Below, in pieces: positions 22,155-25,813 of a stretch of 25,813 nt of DNA (the first letter of the stretch is position 1; every line of letters starts with the position of its first letter). The notes under the pieces are model-generated. The model searched no databases and was not told the DNA's origin. It saw only the letters and a program-made list of their open reading frames with translations. The translations under genes were made by a program, and so were the position numbers. Source of the stretch: Methanobacteriota archaeon (GTDB lineage Archaea > Methanobacteriota > Methanobacteria > Methanobacteriales > Methanobacteriaceae); assembly GCA_023434825.1 (NCBI GenBank), contig JAEYSH010000149.1, positions 1-25,813 on the forward strand, given 5' to 3'.

Positions 22155-22727
22155 ATGAAAGCTAAAAGAGTATTAAAATTAGCGGGTTTAGCATTAGGTG
22201 CTGTATTAGTAGCATCTTTTGCTTTAATGGCGTTTGTATTCTATGATGGAATGAGTTATACTGCTACTGGATTTGAACAATTGAACTCTACAGGAAGCGC
22301 AGTCGGTAATGCATTAGTAGTCTATGATCCTGGTGTTTCAGGAGCTTCAAAGAAAGTAGCAGATGAAATTGCAAAAACACTACAGTTAAAGGGATATAAT
22401 GTTGATTTAGCAGGTATAAGTAGTTCAAAAGCTAAAAATACTTCAGGATATAATGTGATTGTCGTTGGAGGACCTATATATGCAGGAAATGCCAGTACAT
22501 CAGTTAAATCATACTTAAACACACTTAAACTTGATGAAGGAGCTAAAATAGCAGTTTTTGCAACAGGTTCAGATGCAGATATGCTCAGTGATAAGAATTC
22601 ACTATTAAAACAAGTTGCTCCACTTCCTGATAATAGCACATTGAAAATAGCAACAGTAATTAAAGTTATTGATACAAATAATGCTAAACAGAACGTTACA
22701 GACTTTGTAAATGCTCTATTAATATAA
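22155..22727 (+). CDS. Membrane-anchored flavodoxin-like protein
   Basis: A 190-residue protein with an N-terminal membrane anchor (KAKRVLKLAGLALGAVLVAS to about residue 30), then a Ser/Thr-rich spacer and a flavodoxin-fold domain from about residue 52: NALVVYDPGVSGASKKVADE phosphate-loop-like start, VIVVGGPIYAGNASTSVKSY, KIAVFATGSD, then KIATVIKV and a short C-terminal helix. The basic N-terminus followed by a long hydrophobic stretch suggests the domain is outside the membrane. The last and FMN-contact loops differ from canonical flavodoxin, so FMN binding is uncertain. AGAGGT lies seven bases before the ATG. It is the third gene of the marR operon, paired with the cytosolic flavodoxin; an electron or signal link across the membrane is speculation. 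Confidence 0.8.
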   Translation: MKAKRVLKLAGLALGAVLVASFALMAFVFYDGMSYTATGFEQLNSTGSAVGNALVVYDPGVSGASKKVADEIAKTLQLKGYNVDLAGISSSKAKNTSGYNVIVVGGPIYAGNASTSVKSYLNTLKLDEGAKIAVFATGSDADMLSDKNSLLKQVAPLPDNSTLKIATVIKVIDTNNAKQNVTDFVNALLI

Positions 22728-22877
22728 ATTAAAGCTAATTTTTATATTTAAAGTGTAAACTAATTTTAAAACCAAAGAAAATTATGTAATATAAGTAATT
22801 ACTGTTAGAAAATACTCTCGCAGTGAAATTTAGTAAAATTGAAATAATAGGAATTATAGACTCATTCCGGTGGTTTT

Positions 22878-23168
22878 ATGGTTGAAGTTAAAGTACTAGA
22901 ATTTGGTTATTCACTGGAAAATGAAAGACATTTCATGAAATTCAATATTAGTGGAATGGAAGAAGAAAAAAAGGATAAAATAAAATCTATACTTGTTAAT
23001 ATACCTTTAGGGAATATAAAACGTTTCTTAATCGAATCAGATAATAATGAAGGTTTGAGGATCCTTGAATATTTTCCAGAAGAGGAATATCCTTTTAATA
23101 AAGAAGTTCCTAATGAAAATGAATTAAAAAATGTCGAAGAGATGGTGAAAGGATTTTTAAACCGGTGA
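22878..23168 (+). CDS. Hypothetical 96-residue protein
   Basis: A soluble alpha/beta protein (VEVKVLEFGYSLENERHFMK, then KIKSILVNIPLGNIKRFLIE, then ILEYFPEEEYPF). I do not recognise it; the alternation of strand and helix is regular and coding quality is good. GGTGG four bases before the ATG supports the start. It stands alone between the flavodoxin operon and nucS. Confidence 0.65.
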   Translation: MVEVKVLEFGYSLENERHFMKFNISGMEEEKKDKIKSILVNIPLGNIKRFLIESDNNEGLRILEYFPEEEYPFNKEVPNENELKNVEEMVKGFLNR

Positions 23169-23345
23169 ATTAAATCTTTAATATCTATTTAAATTTAATT
23201 TATCCTTTATTTTAATTATTATTAGTTATTTTTATCCTTAAATTAATATTCCGATTTAATTTAAATCTATAACTTTTTTATTCTATGCTTAAACTTTAAA
23301 TTATAAAAAGCCCAATAATGAACTACAAAAAATTATAGAGATAAA

Positions 23346-24101
23346 ATGAAAATTAAAGTTGAACAAAACCCAAATAATGAAGAATTACTGGATTTAATCA
23401 ATGAAGCGTTATCTAAAAGGGCATTTTTAGTGATTATCGCCTGCTGCAGGATAAAATATAGGGGTAGAGCAACCAGTAAACTGGGATCAGGAGATAGAAC
23501 AATCATCATTAAGTCAGATGGCTCATTTTTAGTTCATCAAGATTATAATTTAGAACCTGTTAACTGGCAGCCTCCAAATTGCAATTTCAAGGCTAAATTA
23601 GAAGGAGATATTATTTATATTACTGGAATTCGGCGAAATCCCCCAGAATCATTGGAAGTTGAGATTCATAAGGCCTACATGGCTTCATATCATATAGGTA
23701 ATGATATTAAAAAGCTTGAACTTGCAGGATATGAAGAAGATATGCGTGACATGATATTTAAAACTCCAGAAATTATTGAAAAAGGGTTCAGACCAACTTC
23801 AAGGGAATATCAAGTATCTACAGGATTTATTGATATATTGGGTAAAGATAAAAATGGCGATTTAATGATTCTTGAACTTAAAAGCAGACAGGCTGGTGTT
23901 AATGCAGTTAAGCAGTTAATAAAATATTTCGAGGATTTTGAGGATCATAAAGATTTTGTTAGAGGACTTCTGGTTGCGCCTTCAGTTACTGATGACGCCC
24001 AGGAATTACTTGAAAAATATAAACTTGAATTTATATCATTAGAGCCTCCAATGGAACTTTCAAATAAAAGCACTGTTACTCTTGATTTTTTTAATAAATA
24101 G
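23346..24101 (+). CDS. nucS: NucS/EndoMS mismatch-specific endonuclease
   Basis: A 251-residue NucS protein, the length of the family. The N-terminal DNA-binding half has R41 in GRATSKL, then GDRTIIIKSDGSFLVHQ, and W74; the C-terminal nuclease half has GFIDILGKDKNG with D163, ELKSRQAG with E177-x-K179, and VKQLIKYFEDF. These match the characteristic NucS catalytic set. NucS/EndoMS cleaves DNA on both strands at mismatches and acts with PCNA. The tail TVTLDFFNK resembles a PCNA-binding motif. GAGATAAA lies just before the ATG (weak ribosome site). It is alone and converges with the DnaJ-type gene (13 bases between stops). Its role in this methanogen is inferred from the family. Confidence 0.92.
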   Translation: MKIKVEQNPNNEELLDLINEALSKRAFLVIIACCRIKYRGRATSKLGSGDRTIIIKSDGSFLVHQDYNLEPVNWQPPNCNFKAKLEGDIIYITGIRRNPPESLEVEIHKAYMASYHIGNDIKKLELAGYEEDMRDMIFKTPEIIEKGFRPTSREYQVSTGFIDILGKDKNGDLMILELKSRQAGVNAVKQLIKYFEDFEDHKDFVRGLLVAPSVTDDAQELLEKYKLEFISLEPPMELSNKSTVTLDFFNK

Positions 24102-24114
24102 TCTTTATTTTTCC

Positions 24115-24495
24115 TTAGATTTTCCCTTTTCCATTGCATTTATTACATTTAATCCAGCCACTTCCATTACAAACATTACATAATACCTTTTCTGTTATTT
24201 TACCATCTTTGCAGTCTGTACAGTTAGTTATGCTATTATTTTGGTATATTTTACCAGATCCATAGCATCTTTTGCAATCTTTTGAAATGATTATTTTTCC
24301 AGTTCCTCCACAAGCAGTACATTCGATTTGACCGTTTCCTTTACATGCATAACATTCTATTAGACTTGTTTCTTTAGATACTTCTTCTATTATGCTATTT
24401 TGTGCATATTGACTATTGTCTAATAATAAAACTAAATTTACCCCTATAATGGAACTTATGATAGTAAATATCAGTAAATAAGCCTTTATTTCCAT
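24115..24495 (-). CDS. Membrane-anchored DnaJ-type zinc-finger protein without a J domain
   Basis: A 126-residue protein: a hydrophobic N-terminal anchor or signal (EIKAYLLIFTIISSIIGVNL), a short Ser/Glu-rich stalk, then six Cys-x2-Cys units. Five of them are clear CxxCxGxG (CYACKGNG, CTACGGTG, CKRCYGSG, CNVCNGSG, CNKCNGKG) and one is degenerate (CTDCKDGK). This is the cysteine-rich zinc-finger domain of DnaJ (normally four motifs), which binds unfolded substrates and has thiol-disulfide activity, but with no J domain and no C-terminal domain. The domain is probably outside the membrane. AGGAG seven bases before the ATG gives a strong start. Function as a substrate-binding or redox protein is inferred. 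Confidence 0.82.
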   Translation of the reverse strand: MEIKAYLLIFTIISSIIGVNLVLLLDNSQYAQNSIIEEVSKETSLIECYACKGNGQIECTACGGTGKIIISKDCKRCYGSGKIYQNNSITNCTDCKDGKITEKVLCNVCNGSGWIKCNKCNGKGKI

Positions 24496-24669
24496 ATTTG
24501 ACTCCTATAATAGTAAATTTAATAAGAGAATAATATTACTAACATATTAAAATTTAATACTTTATAGGAAATATATTTTTGTAATAAAAAAATTAATTTC
24601 GTTTAAATAAAATAAAATCAAAATTTAGAAATGATGTAAATTTATAAATTAAAAAGAAATGATTTTTGA

Positions 24670-24861
24670 TTATTTACTATTAATAAGTGCAATTTTGCTG
24701 GTGACTATCATTTTGGCTCTTAATAGAATACTATCTGGATTATGACTATTTTTTATTTCTAATTCTATTTTTTGAAGCATTTGTTCTAAATCCCCAGGTT
24801 TACATCGGTATGCGTCATTTAGAATTTTGTCCAGCTCATGATGAGTTTTAGATTGGTTCAT
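24670..24861 (-). CDS. Small helical protein, paralogue of the protein at 7851-8048
   Basis: A 63-residue helical protein related along its length to the one at 7851-8048 (AYRCKPGDLEQML against AYKCKSNELEELF; LLRAKMIVTSKIAL against LSRAKSVITTRMIL). ATG 24861 is chosen over ATG 24873 because it puts the AY[KR]CK block at the same residue as in the paralogue and leaves GGGAG as a separate ribosome site; the upstream ATG touches it. An A/T palindrome (AATTATTT/AAATAATT) lies about 115 bases upstream. The family is not recognised; a conserved Cys sits in the CK motif. Confidence 0.72.
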   Translation of the reverse strand: MNQSKTHHELDKILNDAYRCKPGDLEQMLQKIELEIKNSHNPDSILLRAKMIVTSKIALINSK

Positions 24862-25029
24862 ATAATATTTCATCTCCCTATTTTTTAGTTAGTACTATAT
24901 TGTTTTAATAAATATTTACATTTTTGGATTACATGCTATAATGATATAATAAAAATAGACTAATATGACAGTTGAAATTATTTATAAAATAATTGGATAT
25001 AAGACCATAAAAATATTAAAATTGATTAA

Positions 25030-25047
25030 AAAAGGTTAATAACTTTT
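25030..25047. terminator. Hairpin with T-runs on both sides
   Basis: AAAAGGTTA and TAACTTTT pair around one A with a single bulged G. T-runs follow on both strands, so it can end transcription from either side. On the minus strand it lies about 68 bases beyond the Cys4 protein gene (25115-25312) and is its likely terminator. Confidence 0.5.
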
Positions 25048-25114
25048 CTTTTTTTTATTTCTAAATGATACTAATGATAATAAAATAAAAAATATTAATT
25101 TAGATGAATGCTGT

Positions 25115-25312
25115 TTATGCCAGTTTAAAGTAAATGCAATGAAGAGGTGTTCCTGGCCCCTTAGGGTGTCTGCAGGATATATGAATCTCATTCAGGTCAT
25201 CTACGATTATTTTATATTGAAATCTGCATTTAATACATCTTTCATTAGATGAAATTATTTCATATCTGGTTTCATTGACAATTTGGAAAGTTTCGTTTTG
25301 ATTATCTGACAT
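25115..25312 (-). CDS. Small Cys4 protein, unknown function
   Basis: A 65-residue soluble protein with four cysteines, C26-x2-C29 in NERCIKCRFQY, C47 in ISCRHP and C59 in LHCIYF. The strand-rich layout suggests a zinc- or FeS-binding domain. No family recognised. The spacing (C-x2-C-x17-C-x11-C) is not a standard zinc ribbon, so the metal is uncertain. The start ATG has only a weak site upstream (GGATGTTGA, more distant). A hairpin terminator follows. Confidence 0.65.
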   Translation of the reverse strand: MSDNQNETFQIVNETRYEIISSNERCIKCRFQYKIIVDDLNEIHISCRHPKGPGTPLHCIYFKLA

Positions 25313-25481
25313 TCGAAATTCAACATCCTTATGTTAAAAACTAAGATATTTAAATTAATCTATAAATAAATATCCATTCTTTGATTAATTGTTTTTCTCA
25401 GAGTTTTAGTTACTTATAGTTGGATTGCTTTAAAAATGGAATTATTTTTGAATTATAATTCAAAACTAAATTAAAATAAAT

Positions 25482-25504
25482 TTTAGAGGGTTAAATCCTC
25501 TAAA
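25482..25504 (-). terminator. Terminator hairpin after the cupredoxin-like gene
   Basis: A perfect eight-base stem, TTTAGAGG/CCTCTAAA, with a seven-base loop starts about six bases beyond the cupredoxin-like stop. On the minus strand it is followed by ATTTATTTTAATTT. This is the strongest hairpin in the window and marks the end of that transcript. Confidence 0.6.
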
Positions 25505-25509
25505 TTTAA

Positions 25510-25813
25510 CTATTGTGTAACTGTTATTGTACCTGTCTCAGTTTGATAGATTCCGCACTGATAACCAAAGACCAGGATTTAGCAAAATAGAAATTGAATA
25601 CGCCTCTATTATTTAATACTGGGCTTTTAAATTCTCCAGTATCGCTTATTATTTGAAGTGACCTATTATCTTGATTAATCCATTGAACATTAGTACCAGT
25701 CTTAAATGTTAGATTATTAGGGTTAAATCCTCCATTTTGGATGATAATTGTTGTTGCAACGGCGTTGTTAGTGTTATTTGTATTATTTGCACTACCATTT
25801 ACTCCGCTCTGGG
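25510..25813 (-). pseudogene. Frameshifted cupredoxin-like domain, 5' end outside window
   Basis: The minus strand enters from the right edge as an Asn/Thr-rich linker (GSANNTNNTNNA), then a cupredoxin-like beta sandwich: IIIQNGGFNPNNLTFKTG, VQWINQDNRSLQIIS, DTGEFKSPVLNNRGVFNFYF. In the frame used so far the reading runs on to a stop at 25524-25526 in unlike sequence. In the next frame, from about 25575, it continues as FGYQCGIYQTETGTITVTQ and stops at 25510, which completes the domain exactly. So a one-base indel lies near 25571-25577 (AAATCCTGGTC on the minus strand). It may be a true frameshift or a sequencing error. Typical copper ligands are not at their places (His in the SLQIIS strand, and His and Met after the Cys, are replaced). 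It is probably an extracytoplasmic domain. Confidence 0.7.

Noticed and set aside
1..25813. CRISPR array, tRNA or rRNA genes, complete insertion sequence
   Set aside because: No evenly spaced direct repeats, no cloverleaf-like GC-rich segments with T-loop consensus, no rRNA-like sequence and no transposase motif were seen on either strand.

Overview
The window is AT-rich chromosomal DNA whose gene content points to a methanogenic archaeon of the order Methanobacteriales, most likely Methanobacterium. Evidence for this is an MTH865-family protein, Alba, a one-domain TRAM protein, the archaeal split glutamate synthase (ferredoxin/FMN subunit plus a separate GXGXG subunit), NucS/EndoMS, many PAS sensor kinases, Shine-Dalgarno sites of the GGTGAT/GGAGG type, and TATA boxes of the TTTATATA type. 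No rRNA, tRNA, CRISPR array or complete insertion sequence was seen.

Layout. 1-2000: a tight three-gene operon with the end of a DUF4268 protein and two unrelated HEPN-type proteins, each with an R-x4-H motif; this is the best candidate for an undescribed (defence-like) module. 2100-5460: accessory-looking DNA with a small coiled-coil protein, a membrane protein, a decayed gene, an AhpD-like protein and a second coiled-coil protein that seems to lack a normal start codon. Two direct copies of a ~70-bp repeat bracket most of this block. 5460-10000: small proteins, including a zinc-ribbon membrane protein, TRAM, a 5'-truncated PAP2 phosphatase, an MTH865 protein, two very small membrane proteins (27 and 43 aa), a 59-aa winged-helix protein, and one of two related ~64-aa proteins (the other is at 24.7 kb).

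10100-14800: signalling and transport, with a PAS-only protein, a SulP/STAS anion transporter and a three-PAS histidine kinase. 14800-18030: glutamate-synthase subunits GXGXG then ferredoxin/FMN, translationally coupled, with a divergent Csa3-like Rossmann/wHTH regulator. The FMN subunit carries six [4Fe-4S] motifs ahead of its synthase domain. 18060-20800: small proteins, a nuclease-fold-like protein, Alba and a HisKA_2-type kinase. 20840-22730: a marR-flavodoxin-anchored flavodoxin operon with a striking double operator over the promoter. 22880-25813: a small hypothetical, NucS, a membrane-anchored DnaJ-type zinc-finger protein, the second ~64-aa paralogue, a Cys4 protein, and at the right edge a frameshifted cupredoxin-like gene that has lost its expected copper ligands.

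All functions are read by eye from translated sequence; no database search was run.
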